Origin: Siphonodentalium dalli
Taxonomy: Eukaryota > Mollusca > Scaphopoda > Gadilida > Siphonodentaliidae
DNA length: 64,000 bases
Direction: 5' to 3'
Assembly: GCA_032622095.1 (NCBI GenBank)
Contig: CP136064.1
Span: 217,264,205-217,328,204, forward strand
In this document: positions 45,096-62,750 of the stretch, piece by piece
Position numbering within the stretch: position 1 is the stretch's first letter
How the letters are laid out: every line of letters begins with the position of its first letter
The notes under the pieces: generated by a model
Told to the model about the DNA's origin: nothing
Databases searched by the model: none
What the model saw: the letters and a program-made list of their open reading frames with translations, nothing else
Made by a program: the position numbers and the translations under genes

Positions 45096-45825
45096 AGTTC
45101 CAATAATTTGTGTTATGTACATTTGTCTACCTTACTCATATTTAAATTTGCGCAGTACTATTTTTCGCTCAGTTTTGAATTTGCGCACTTTGAATTCGCG
45201 CACCCTGGTGCGCGAATTCAAAACTGACAGAAATATGTTCGTAAATGTCTTGTATCTGATGACAGTTTCAGTTCTTAATTATCACTAATGATACAACTGC
45301 ATCATCATTTCATTGTGAAGATGCGTGCTTATGTGCATGCAGGGTACAATTTATCATGCTGGTATTTAATAAATATTTATGGACATCCTGGAACTGAACT
45401 TGACTTGACTTGCTGACTTCAGAAAGAATCATCTCTTGGTTGCGTGTTTTGAATGCATAACTAATTCAGATTGTTTGACCACAGTGTCACCCCATGCATG
45501 CATGGTTGTGAAAGAGTGCTTTCGTTCACATCCAGGCTACAAATATTTGTATTTCTTAGAAGCATTTCAACACGAAAGATCGAACCATGATTAAATGCTT
45601 TACGTGTAGCATATACATATGGATAATGTCGTTAAGATTCGTTTCCCCGCATGTAAATATAATTGTCTATTTTCTATCTAAAATAACCCTCTTATATTCC
45701 TTTGGTATAAACTTATGAGTCGTATTATATTTCGCTCAGTTTTAAATCAGTGCGCGAAAAATAATATTGCGCAAATTTAAATACGAGTCAGATATAATAG
45801 TACATAACAATTTATGATTCCAATC
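45096..45825. mobile_element. 730-bp TIR element with GCGC-rich subterminal hairpins
   Basis: GTTATGTACATTTGTCTACC, TCATATTTAAATTTGCGCAG and TTTTTCGCTCAGTTTT at the left recur inverted at 45715-45815. A second hairpin at 45156-45226 pairs TTTTGAATTTGCGC with GCGCGAATTCAAAA. Confidence 0.7.
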
Positions 45826-46394
45826 ATAGTAATTTACTATCGCCAAGGGATGGGTTAACATCTGCTGATCGTGATCGGCCTCTAGTTAAATGTACTTGTT
45901 GACAAACGTTTATTACAGAAAAATTCTTCTAATCTCACATGAACCCACTTTGAAGGCCTTGAACTGTAAACTCATCATAAAACCAGCACGAGTTGTTTCT
46001 CACGAGTAGGGGTCAAATTTAATACAGACTATAAAATGTATGCCCCATGTCTCATTGTCAACTAAACAAACTAGTGAGAACCGGACTTCACTTCACATAG
46101 AACATAGCTTCTCTCTTCTTGATTATAAGTTCCCACCACATGTATAGTGACATATAGTCTGTCGATACTTGAAGTCAGAAGTTGACAATGTCTCATCTAA
46201 ACAACGCAAATAAAACTTTTAATAAATATGCAAAACGGATTGGATACATCTGATATTAGAAGTTAAATAAACAGTGCTGCATGAAAGACCTGAAAATCTT
46301 CGGATTTTCATTTTCTAGTAATGAATGTGGAATACAAATAGTTATATGAAATATACCATTATGTAGATATGAAATCTGTCATCTTGTCAATATG

Positions 46395-46865
46395 CAATGG
46401 AGGTCATCACATCGAGATATTAAATGGTTGTAATAATATTGGTTGGCTGTTATCATGTGGATACAAAATGGCTGTCATATGAATACAAAATGGCTGTTAT
46501 CATGTCAATACAAAATGGCTGTCATGTCAAAACAAAATGGTTGTCATCATGTCAATACAAAATGGCTGTCATGATGTCAATACAAAATGGATGTCATGTC
46601 AATACAAAATGGCTGTGATGTCAATACAAAATGACTGTCATGTCAATACCACATGGCTGCCATCATGTCAATACAAAATGGCTGTCATCATGTATATACA
46701 AAATGGATGTATTGTCATTAAAACATGGTTTTCATTAAGTCGATACAAAATGACTGTCATCATGTCAATACAAAATGACTCATCATATCAATACCAAATG
46801 GCTGTCATGTTAATAAGAAATGGCTGTCAGGTCAATTGTATTGTCGACATCATGTCAATATAAAC
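46395..46865 (+). repeat. 16-25-bp minisatellite
   Basis: ATGTCAATACAAAATGGCTG with or without extra TCATC recurs about 20 times. The frames it opens (CQYKMAV...) are repeat artefacts. Confidence 0.88.
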
Positions 46866-47484
46866 TGACAATATTCATGACATCAAAATTAAATGGCACA
46901 TATACAGGCGCTGATACATCTCAAGAAACATAGGTGTGGTGTAATATTTTTCTGGAGAAATTGCTACAACAATAAACTTTATAATGTGCAATAAAACAGT
47001 GGATATTAAACCAGTAATTAATAAAGTAAGCATAAGATGAATTCATCTATCATAAAACCAAAAATTTGCTTTGCGACTGAATATCATAGCAGTAACTTTT
47101 TTAATTTGGGCAAGTATTAGCATGCATAGAAATTCTGCATTAGGCCAAATAAATAAACACACTGTGTTCTCAGGCACCTCCCTCGTCACAAAAAGACGGC
47201 CTCATTAAAAAGTTTTATTTGAAAATTTATCCAGAATTTTCAAACTTAATCCTTCAACTGATACATAATTAGAAATTTAGATAAGCTGCTATTAATGATG
47301 TAATGGCTAAAAGGCATTACAGTACAGATACGACAAATTGATTGGAAAATCGTAGTGCTTCATTCCATTAATTTATCCAAAAATCCATTAAAGATATGTT
47401 AAGTGTTGGCAGTGGGTATGCTGCTAAAATAGTCATATCCATTCAAACCGCCATAAACAGAAAGAATCTACTATATATTTTAAG

Positions 47485-47522
47485 ACTTCCATATATATAT
47501 ATATGTGTGTGTATATATATCC
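47485..47522. repeat. TA/TG microsatellite
   Basis: Alternating TA run containing TGTGTGTG; a likely length-variable site. Confidence 0.7.
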
Positions 47523-47524
47523 TT

Positions 47525-48145
47525 TATAGACTCGAAAACGGCTCGACTGATTGAGCCCAAACTTGCTATCTAAGGGTAAAAAGCCAGGGGAAGTGTCATC
47601 GCACCACTTCTGAGAACGTCCGAGCACTCCTTCACCCTTCAACTGCCACCGTAATGGGTATTGATGGGTTAAACGCGTGATAATTAATGAGCGTTTGTAA
47701 ATGAGGCGTCGCTATTAAAGAGCGTTTATCTACTTTAGTGAAATTACAGCATTTGACAGTCTCACTCGGAAACTGGGGATATTGAGACGAAATTTCGTAC
47801 TTAGGGGTTCCAATGGACGAGGGAGATTTTCGTCGGGTCAGTTTGTCCGCCCGAGGTGACCTTGACCTTGAAACGGGTACCCACAAATGACCTTGGGTGA
47901 TATCTCGGTAGTCAGCGGTGACATCGATGTGAAATTTTTTATGTATGGTTAACTCGGGATGGAAAATATTTTTGTCAGGTTATTTTGTCCACCCAACATG
48001 ACTTTGACACGGGTACCAGCAAATGACCTTGGGCGATATTTCGGGCATCAGCGGTGGCAGCGACATACGGGGTTACCTTGAAATACAAAATTTAATGGAT
48101 CGACCAATGCCATGGGACCAATCCAGCCAGTGGCGGGCTAATCTG
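47525..48145 (+). repeat. dispersed repeat with 'GACTCGAAAACGGCTCGACT' start
   Basis: Contains three diverged internal units around GACCTTGGGTGATATCTCGG (47891) and GACCTTGGGCGATATTTCGG (48024). It ends near GGCGGGCTAATCTGCTAGTA. Related to 38085-38460. Confidence 0.55.
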
Positions 48146-48697
48146 CTAGTATTATATAATAGACAAACTTTTTTCTTATACCAATCATAAATATCATGTA
48201 CATTGGATGTTAGTACTGTGTGTTATGTAAACAAATGACATGTTATGTAAACAAACAGTATGTAAAGAGTATGTGATAAGCAAAACAATCAATACCAGGG
48301 AGACCCCGCTAATGAATTTTGTAAAGTTAAATTCATTTTCTATTATATACTATGTGAGCTCTGGATGTAATCCTATATATTAGTTTAACATAGTTGATCA
48401 CACTAACAAACACATCAAAAAGCAACAACAAAATATGCTATTTCCATAGGGATATCGGAGTTAATTGTTAATCCACTAGGTCATTCACTATCACAGTATT
48501 CTCAATTGTTAGTACACTGACTAGGTCAAACATCAAAGTGGACACTGGATTTGTTAGTACAATAAGTCAACAGCCAAGTTAAGCTGGGCGTATGAGTAAC
48601 TTGTAACATGTGTTACCATGGTATTATTATAGAGATGGACATGGCGAGAAGTCACATGATGTTACGTGCGCCAAATGTGCACGTTTATAGATATCGC

Positions 48698-49393
48698 TTA
48701 ACTCTTTCGCTGCCAATCTCGCATAAATATGAGTTACCCAGTCGCTGCCAATAGCGCATTTATGCGAATTCGTATAACTATAAGGTATGTAATTATATTG
48801 TTTTGTTGCATTACGAAGGGGGTTCGGTTATAATTGCGGGTGTGCGCTGACTATTAGAATAAAGGACAGTCAAGGTCATGCTACTCCTGAAGTTCTATCA
48901 GTACAGTCCAAGCCAGAATATACCATTGAGAAATTGACTTTTGGTGGAATGCAACAGATGAGTGAAAAATAAACATCATATGAGCAAATACAATAGTTCT
49001 ATGTACAGCAGAACTATACTAGTGTATTACTATAGTATACAATGGCATACTGCAGTATAGTAACTGTATGGTTTTACTACAGTACAATATAAAATACTAT
49101 GCATTTATATCTACCATAGTCATACTATACTATAAATACTATGATAAACAAACTGCCGAAAAACATAAATTAAAGCAAATCCAAGATGGCCACCATTGAA
49201 TGGGTTTCCACGGCGGATGGTAATCGTTCATTGCCATATGTACCCACATGTGAAGTTTCAACTGAATACATCAATAATTACCGGATAGTCATTGCATTAC
49301 CCATATATACATGAACTACTTGTATATTTACACCCAGAATGCATGGCACTGGTGATTATGTCCATATGACAGGGTGGCAGCTAAAGAGTTAAT
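48698..49393. mobile_element. TTAA-bounded element, 'CTCTTTCGCTGCCA' ends
   Basis: TTAACTCTTTCGCTGCCAAT at the left and TGGCAGCTAAAGAGTTAA at the right are inverted. The interior is non-coding and has CTATAGTATA-type simple sequence. Confidence 0.72.
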
Positions 49394-49814
49394 GGCTTCA
49401 ATCAAAATAATATTCCCCTGCTGCCTGCACAGCATTGGCCACTCATTTGGTTATCAAAAGATTGGTTTATTCAAATTGCTACAGTTGGACACAAAATTTC
49501 TGAACGGTTTGACAGTGTATGTGTAGGTAAAATGGTCATGCGAGTCAGGTAACTTCGTTGGCACTGGCAAGACATGTTACAAGTTACACGTACGATTGGC
49601 TGAACGAGGCTAATACCTCTGAACTAACTCCAAATCGGTTAGTACACTATGTCAATATCTCAATGTTAACTCTTAAGCCATTAATACACCTGGTTTGTAT
49701 CTCAGTTTGTTAGTATATGGGGCCAATATCAGAGTAAACTCTCATATACACTTGGTCAAGTTCACTTGGTCAATTTGTCTGAATTATCTCTCAGCACAAT
49801 GCTTCACTCAAAGT

Positions 49815-50185
49815 GATATGAAACAATCCGGTAGGGTGATAACATATAAATGGAGAATAATCTTATTCAAAGTAGTAATTTTTACAAATATTATATCCAA
49901 CTTGACAACACACACCGCCATTCTTATATGTTAATTAAATGCAGTGACTCTCGATGGCGAAATCGTTTTCGTTAGTTTATCGCCGATAGATGCATCCCGA
50001 ATCGAGTAGTAAATATTTACATTTGAGCGTAGTTCAGACGATGTTTTCTATAGAGTGGTACAGTCGATTTGCTTCAGATTTTCGGCGATGTTAGTAGAAT
50101 GGTACATTCCTCCAGTTCGCATAGCGCCTTGATACTAACCTATCAGTTTCACTCACCGAACAAGTACATAATATGTCTTTAACAT
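49815..50185 (+). repeat. dispersed repeat family D
   Basis: GTGATATGAAACAATCCGG start through CTATCAGTTTCACTCACC, as at 23250. Confidence 0.7.
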
Positions 50186-50187
50186 CT

Positions 50188-50935
50188 GTACCACCCCTGG
50201 TTAAGTGGTCATGCTAATTTGCTATGATGCTGGTGGATTCTACAGAATTGCTCTTGATGCTGGTATGGCAAATCGATACTGTTAAAAGACATATTATGGA
50301 CTTGTTCGGTGCATGAAATTGATAAGTAGTACTCCAGCGCTATGCCAACCTGGGGAATGTAGCATTCTACTAAGATCGTCGAAAATTTCAAAGAAATCGA
50401 CCAAAGCACTCCATAGAAAACATCATCTGAACTACTCCCAACTGTAAATATTTACATCTCGATTCAGGACGCAACTATCGGCGATAATCTATCACAAATG
50501 ATTTCGTCATCGAGAGTCATTGCATTTAATTTCTATATAAGAATGACCGGCGTGTATTGTTAATTTGTATTATTTAAATTGTAATTTCAAGGTGTGTATA
50601 AACATTTAAAAAACATGCATATTGTGAAATATTTTATTATCTGTGTTGGTTGTTGCAAACTAACCATGGTTGATGGTTGTTCCCGTTGTTCTTCAAACAC
50701 CAGCACCACCATTATAAAAATATTTTTAAATATATATGATCTTGAATATACACAGACAATGGCTATGCTCAAATAGATCGGGTAAGCCAAACACCGCAAA
50801 AATGACAACTTTAGAAAAAATAACCGTACTTTTTCTTAACACCTTAATACCTTTGCCCTACCAACATCATAGTCATTCAGCAAGACCCACCAGCATCATA
50901 GCAATTCAGAAGGACCCTTAACCAGGGGTGGGTAC
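50188..50935. mobile_element. 750-bp TIR element containing an inverted family-D copy
   Basis: GTACCACCCCTGGTTAAG and GCTATGATGCTGGTGG at the left pair with CCACCAGCATCATAGC and TTAACCAGGGGTGGGTAC at the right. Inside, 50275-50590 is a family-D repeat on the minus strand, facing the copy at 49815-50185. Confidence 0.72.
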
Positions 50936-51751
50936 ATTAACTCTTTGTTAGTAGACCAGGTCAATATACCTGATTAAGCTCTCAGCACATTAATTTACTA
51001 TCTCTTTGAATCAGCGTTCAGTACATGAGTAAACAAGGTCACTCATTACCTCTGAACTAATTATCAATAAATTACTTTGCTTTGTCAATACCTTTGATAT
51101 AGTTTTAGGTAAATAAATTTAATTTAAAATTATCAATACAGCAGTTAACTATCACAGTAAATATTTCTAAATTCCATCCCAATTTGTTAGTAAGCAAGTA
51201 CACTTAGTCAATATCTCTGAATTAACTTGCAAGTTTGTTCGTACTTTAGGTCAACATTCCTGAAAAAACTTTCAATTCATTAGTCTAGCAAAAAGGTGCA
51301 AATGCCTAAAATAACTGTCAATCTATCATTACACTAAGTTAGTGCTGTTCAGGGAAATATCCAGGGGTGTTTTATATCTCCTACAGGTTTGGTTTCCCAA
51401 ACTATTGAAGCCCAAATGTCCCAAAATTCCTAGTTGACAATATTCAGTCAACCAGAATTTATCACTTTTTCAAGGCATCATTCCCTGATTATGTATAATT
51501 CATATTATATGAGGTTGCAATAGAGCATTTAGTTGCATATTCAATTGTCCAATAAGAAATATTATGTCACTTCAAATTATATTGGGAGATCCTGAGCTGG
51601 AGAACAGGTGTCCCCAAAAAAAACTCTGGATTCTTCCCTGGTGATGCCAGTAAAGGAAAGCTACTGAATCCTCAACGATCTTAGTAACGCTGATGGGATT
51701 TGTGACTTAGACAAGTTACACTGTAAGTTAGATTAAAACAGGGACATTCCC
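50936..51751. other. gene-free flank of Acsl
   Basis: AT-rich. Probably includes the Acsl 3' UTR (minus strand), but no clear poly(A) signal was found. Confidence 0.35.
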
Positions 51752-57100
<5,349 letters not shown>

Positions 57101-57129
57101 ATTGTTAGCATAGAAAAACTCCAATGATT

Positions 57130-57320
57130 GCCTCTAATAAAGAGCGTCCATGTTTTCGTCGCGGTGTAGACAATAAAGAGCGTTCTCAATTATGAACGTG
57201 CTCTATTTCAATGTCATGGGTGATTTTGTATGTGGTATTGTGACAATTAAATATAAAGAGCGTCCATGCTTCCGTCTCCCAAAAGCGGTAGACAATAAAG
57301 AGCGTTCTAAATTACGCAAT
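57130..57320 (+). repeat. two ~114-bp tandem units with 'AATAAAGAGCG'
   Basis: AATAAAGAGCGTCCATG and GACAATAAAGAGCGTTCT occur in order twice, starting near 57137 and 57252. Single AATAAAGAGCGTT or TTAAAGAGCGTT words also occur near 31146 and 47716. Confidence 0.65.
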
Positions 57321-58290
57321 GTGTTGTCTTTTTGGAGGTACTAAATAATGGATCGCTAGCCCGCCCACAACTGAACACACTACATCTACTAGCCATCTTG
57401 GAATATGTGGAGATGACAGATACTCGGGATATTTATATCGAAAGTAAAACAACAAACAAACACAAAACAAAGGCGCATAAATAGAGTTAACATTATTCAG
57501 CCCAGTGTTTATATAAATTTGGGCGCTTCTTATATATGTATGATCAGAGAGATAATGTTCGAATTCTTTCTATTCACTTTGTGGCATATAGAGTGCAAAC
57601 AAGTTCGCGACTGACACTGATGAATAGTCACTGAGTGATTACAAATCGCCGAGTGAATACGCGAGACAATCAAAGCACTATTACTGCCATCTATTTACCA
57701 AAACAGACATGTGCCGGCATATTAATTATTAATGGCTACAAAAACAACAATCATTCTAGGGGCTATTAATTACTTTATTCACATAGCTATTGTCTTCTAT
57801 TCCAGATAAACGGCCAAAGCGTAACGTAATCTATACACCACACGCGCACATACTACGACTCCGCATTTTAGTATCGGCTGACTTACGATTACCTCCTCGT
57901 AGTCTGCATAATAAACTCCGGCTCCGAATCTGCGTTTTTAATTCGCTCCCCACAAGTACGTCACTCGTAGTTTAGTCACGGAAATCTCCGAATACCGGTG
58001 CTGGTATTATTTATTTATTTTACGGGTTATTTATTATGCGATCGGAATGGGACTTGGATCATTTTAATCACAACAGGGAGGGCTTTCCGATTGCGTTTTG
58101 TAGTTTCTAGAGCGAATAAATCCTTTAACAGAAAAAGCTTGTCAAATTGTAAATTTTAAAAATTTCTTGCCTCAATCAAGCATGAACAATGCTTTACAAT
58201 AGATAATTTTACACTCATTATAATAATGTCAACAGTGGAAGATAAATATCTTCTTGAAGCTTGCTACAGGCAGGAATAATCCCAATGCTA
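57321..58290. other. gene-free, nothing recognised
   Basis: Short frames only; no family similarity. Confidence 0.35.
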
Positions 58291-58294
58291 CAAA

Positions 58295-58640
58295 AATATA
58301 ATTTTTAGAATTATAATTAATTTTTCCTTAAGGGACGCCAGAACTGAACTATATGGATTATATCTCCGGCCTTGTGTCATCAGGAGGGTTAAAATTTATT
58401 GTCCGTCTATTGCCTACTACCGGGGGTCGATCAGCGCTCGGATTAGCCACGCATGAATGCGTCCCGTGTAACTCCCGCGTTCTAACAATGCAATCTAGTC
58501 AGTTTTATTTTCCGACTCAATCATAAGATTTGCGAGTCGCAGGGTTGGGAATGGCACTACCATGGGAGGGATCTTTGATAGTTCAGTTCGGGCTTCCCTT
58601 AAGGAAAAATTAATTATAATTCTAAAAATTATATTTTTCC
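58295..58640. mobile_element. TIR element with ~38-base ends
   Basis: TATAATTTTTAGAATTATAA and TTAATTTTTCCTTAAGGGA recur inverted at 58598-58638. GAACTGAACTATATGGATTA and its partner AGTTCAGTTCGGGC lie just inside. Confidence 0.72.
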
Positions 58641-59442
58641 GCCAAGGAAAGCCCTCACTGAACTATATGGATTAGAATGCAAGCCCAGGAGGAGGCACGA
58701 GCAAAAAATTTAATATCCAAATTTGATGGAAATGACTCTTCCAAAACCGATTTCATGTAAATGTGATTTACTCATGAATCGGCTATAATGTGTTATGTGA
58801 AAGAGTTCATATGTTTAAGATTCGGGCATTGCTCAAACTTGTACCTCCCCCCTTTTTTGGAAGAAACATCCCAGGTAGTGCCATACCAGTCGTGCTAGCG
58901 AGAAACCGAGCAAGTAGAGACATCTTCTACTTTCTTCGCGTCATCCTCTTCTCGTTGTCATGTGATGAGATTGATGGCTGTATATATACCTTTCAAAATT
59001 GTTAAATTGTTAGCAAAATGACGGTACGCGGCAGCGAGTCTTACCCATCCAGAACAGCCTCCAAAGGCACTGATGCTGGGGCTTTCGCCCTTGAAGATTG
59101 GTTTCCCGAATCAGTGATGTAAGCATCCTACCTTCCACTGGTCCTGACTGCTGTAGCAGGACCATGGGGCCAGAACCGAGCATGACCGAGGTAAAGACTG
59201 GCATGGTTGGTATTAATTTTGTGGTAATTCAATTTAAACAAGATTTGACCTGTATCCTGTGATGAAGGTTGTACAAGAAATCACCTTGGTCGATTTCATT
59301 AAAAAAAGAACGGTCCCAAGATTCTAGCTCATCGTTGACAAATCCATTAGACGCATAGAAGGTATGTCAGTCCTCCTCCCCTCCTTAGTCAAGAGACTAA
59401 GGAAGAGAAGAAGACCATAAAGCTTATCTTTGCATCTTATCT

Positions 59443-60156
59443 TCATTCACAAAAGCGCGTTTCCGAGGAATGACAGAATCCTCGACCGACAGTGGGGACC
59501 CAAGGTTCAGTGGCCGGAGCAACAGCCCGGGAAGATTGGTTGCCCGAATCAACTTTTGCAGCACACTGTCTACCAGTAATCGCCCCACTGTCGGCCCAAG
59601 TTTCTAGCTCATCATCGACAAAGCCTTCCGACGCCATGGAATGGAGTGAAAGTACGTCAGGATCGACGCCAGTCACAGAACATCCTGCATCAGGCTTGGA
59701 TACGTTAATGGAGGGAGGCCTACTTTGTGAATGGCTCAAGCGAGGAATAAATTCACTCGCATATGGATTTTAGGAGCTATTGCCCTCCCAATTACCCCCC
59801 TGAAATCCTGGCGCACAATTAGGTGGTGCCCAGGGAGAATAAGGTAGGCCCCAAGGCCAATAGGGCGGAGAGTAAAAATTGGGAGGAGCCATCTGACCAG
59901 AGGAAGCCCCCCCCTGCATCCCCCAAATGCAGGCGGTCCCGACCAAGCTGGCATAAATGATGGTCTCTTTCGGATCCCATGACGGCAGAGGAGCAGGCCT
60001 GGACGTATCCCGAGGGAGTACACTTCCAGGGGGACAAGACCCACTCTCGTAATGGAGTGGGCCACGGCACCGTGGGGAAGAGTCAGAAGGCCAGTTGGCT
60101 GGTGCGCTATTTGCAGCACGGGACAACGAGTCTTCCCCACCCAGAACAGCCGCCAA
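59443..60156 (-). pseudogene. interrupted ORF, gag-like or unknown
   Basis: One reading frame of about 238 codons broken by a single TAA at 59772-59770. The part before the stop is rich in Pro, Trp, Tyr and Gly (NFYSPPYWPWGLPYSPWAPP). After the stop come DPDVLSLHSMASEGFVDDEL and a module repeated elsewhere in the block. The acidic 'VLSL' stretch recalls ORF1/gag-like proteins of DIRS-type or LTR elements, but I recognise no diagnostic motif. Confidence 0.35.
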
Positions 60157-60744
60157 GGTTCAGTGGCCGGAGCTTCAGCCCTGGAAGATTGGTTGCCTGA
60201 ATCAACTTTTGCAGCACACTGCCTACCACTGATCGCTACTGATGCAGAGCAGAACAGGGGGGCCCGAACTGGTCCTGCCCGAGGTAAAGACTGGTACGGT
60301 TTGCTCAAATTGTTTAATCATGGACCAACGGGCCCTCACCCAACTATGACAATACAGCATATTATTTCATGAGCAACCCGCACGGTGTGTGGCCATCAAA
60401 GTCGAATCTCGTTCGACGACAAGCAAGTATACCTTTAATGTCATAGCGAAAAGTTTCCTACTTTCGGTTTCACAACATCGCTTTGTAAACATGCTCATTT
60501 TCGTCACCATTTTCCCATTTATTCACCTCATTCTAGTTGTAAACATGCACTTTATCCTATTATACTCATCTCATTACGTCACATTTATTATTGTATTTAA
60601 ACAGTAAGTCGTAATTATTAATAGCGGTTGCATAGTTTAATGTTTTAAGTTGGTAATTTGTTCGTATTTCGTCCCAGATTCTTAGCACTGTCGGGTTTAG
60701 CGGTGACGTCACCAGTTGTGCAACTGCGCCCAACTGACACGCGT

Positions 60745-60905
60745 CACCGTGACAACCGCTGCTCGTGGTCAACCGACCACTTCCGTATGGTCAGATTTCT
60801 GACCATATTTCTGACCATATGGTCGTTTTCCGACCACATTATGTGGTTGGATTTCTGACCATATGGTCGCCTAGTATAAAAACAAGTGACCACTTCCGGT
60901 GGTCA
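60745..60905 (+). promoter_or_regulatory. cluster of GACCATATGGTC palindromes before a TATA-like box
   Basis: GACCATATGGTC is a perfect 12-base palindrome and occurs near 60812 and 60858. Variants GACCACTTCC, GACCACATTATGTGGT and GACCATATTTCTGACCATAT fill the interval. CTAGTATAAAAAC at about 60870 looks like a TATA box. This could be a retroelement or gene promoter, or only a simple repeat; no downstream ORF supports it. Confidence 0.3.
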
Positions 60906-62289
60906 GCTTTGTAACAGAAATCTCAGGAGATCAAGTCAGATTTAGCACCCGTCTTGAGGGTATGCACACAATTTGGGATTCAAAGCCCGGTATTTCCAAT
61001 GTGAGCCCAATCATTTGAGTAAACAATAGAACACGCTTGATGTGTTATTAATAGGCTTTCTGAAAGTGCCTTTTATTGAAGTTTGACTCTACTTTTGTGG
61101 CGTAATTTGGAATACCTGTTTCCGTGTATTTGCACACATTTAATGCTCAGATTCTATTATCTTCTATTGAGTTGTAATCTTAGAGAGCTATCAGTGCTAT
61201 TGATCACATGAATATATTATAGATGATCATCATTCTTACCTGTCTGATGGGAATATTATCAGAATAAAACAATCATTTCTATAAACCAAGTCTTGACTAT
61301 CTGAATCAGAACCCAATGGATGTAGGTTCCAAACTAAGGACCAAGAACCAAGACAAGATTCAAGAAGACAGTCAAGATAAGAGATAGATATCTTTAATTA
61401 CAGTAACGAGATACTAAAGGGGTCAAAGAATCCACTCTACCATATAGTCCGACCCCCAACTCCGTTACAGTAATATTCAAAACATTTTGTTAGTTATTGT
61501 AAAACAGGGTTAATAAAGCAAAAATCCTTCAGTTTCTTGGCCATGTGATCTTACCTGCTATAAGTTGAACCGCAGGTAAGATACTGTCTTTTCTCGTGTA
61601 TTGAGGATGATGAGTTTCAATTTCGCATGTGCAAGAACATAGCAGTGTCCTTGCTTACAGTGAGGATAATGTTTTATACACTTTCGGAAAGTCCGCCAAT
61701 GGTGGAGCAGGCCTGGACATATCCCGAGGGAGTATGATTCCAGGGGGACAAGACTCACTCTCATAATGGAGTGGGCCACGGACCGTGGGGAAGAGTCAGA
61801 AGTCTCAGTCCTTCCCAGGAGACGAAAGCAATTGCTCTCGCACCCGTGTGCACTTGCATTTTTTTTTTTTTAATCCATGGGTGCTAAACTTGCACAAGTT
61901 GGTCCCTCATGTCAAAATGTTCATGGTCACTGAAATCGTTGATTCCATATTTGAATGTATAGTGAAAACCATTCCCATCTCAGTTAAATAATGGGAATGT
62001 GAAAGTGCAACTGAACATATCTAGGTCTATCCCACAATGACATTGTATTTGAGAAAAACCCAACGATTATATTACGGGCGCAATTACATCCATCTTCTGA
62101 ATTGCGAGAGCAAATAAGTGCTCGTGCTGTGTTTCCTCGTGGGAAGGACTGAAGTCTGGTTGGCTGGAGGGCTGTTGGCAGCACACGACAAGTCTTCATC
62201 ACCCAAATGCTCAGGTGCTGGGGCGTTCGCCCTTGAAGATTGGTTTTCCGAATCGACGATGGCAACACCCTGCCAGTCACTGCTACCGT

Positions 62290-62750
62290 GCACAATATAA
62301 AGGCTTCTTGCGGAACGGCGCTTTATGTTTGTGATGATACAAATACTTTCATTTGTGGTATTCTGTTAGGTATTCTATTTGCCAGATAATCATTGGATAT
62401 GTAGCAATAGAAGGAGAAGAGCCATGTTTCGGACTCTTTGGAAATTGGCAGCGGTCGTACACAATATAAAGGCTTTTGATGTAACTGCGCTTTATACGCG
62501 GGACAATACAAATGCTGTCCTGTCTGTTATTCGCCAGATAATCAATTGGATATGTGGCAATAGAAGGAAAAGAGCCATGTTTTTGGACTCTGTTGGAATT
62601 TATATTGGCAGAGGCCAGGCGCAATATAAATGTATGTCCTGTAACCGTGCTTTATATGTGAGTGAAGTCTATTTGTCATATGATTGGTTCAATATATGTA
62701 AATAGAAGGCAAAGAGCCAAGTGATGGACTCTGTTGGATAGGCAATTGGA
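62290..62750 (+). repeat. ~150-bp tandem repeat, three units
   Basis: AATAGAAGG followed by AGAGCCATG-like sequence recurs at 62406, 62559 and 62701 (spacing 153 and 142), with CAATATAAAGG and GCGCTTTATA between. The 153-base unit keeps a frame open (NWICGNRRKRAMF repeated), which I regard as repeat-derived. Confidence 0.75.

Larger units (their letters stand above)
59030..62300 (-). repeat. GC-richer block of repeated modules, possible retroelement relic
   Basis: A ~100-base module (GGTTCAGTGGCCGGAGC, GAAGATTGGTTGCC, GAATCAACTTTTGCAGCACA) occurs near 59500, 60160 and, diverged, near 59080 and 62230. The segment 59982-60240 is also duplicated at 61705-62290 with an insertion. On the minus strand the module encodes GRQCAAKVDSGNQSSRA. 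Base composition differs from its surroundings. Confidence 0.6.

Noticed and set aside
46424-46863. CQYKMAV-type repeat protein
   Set aside because: Product of a short minisatellite; unit lengths vary and break the frame.
60895-61530. Solo LTR with TATA box and AATAAA
   Set aside because: No matching second copy, no clear TG...CA ends with a target duplication, and no primer-binding site; kept only as a speculative note.
62379-62705. 108-codon frame with two CGNRRKRAMF-like segments
   Set aside because: Follows a 153-bp tandem unit divisible by 3; no other support.
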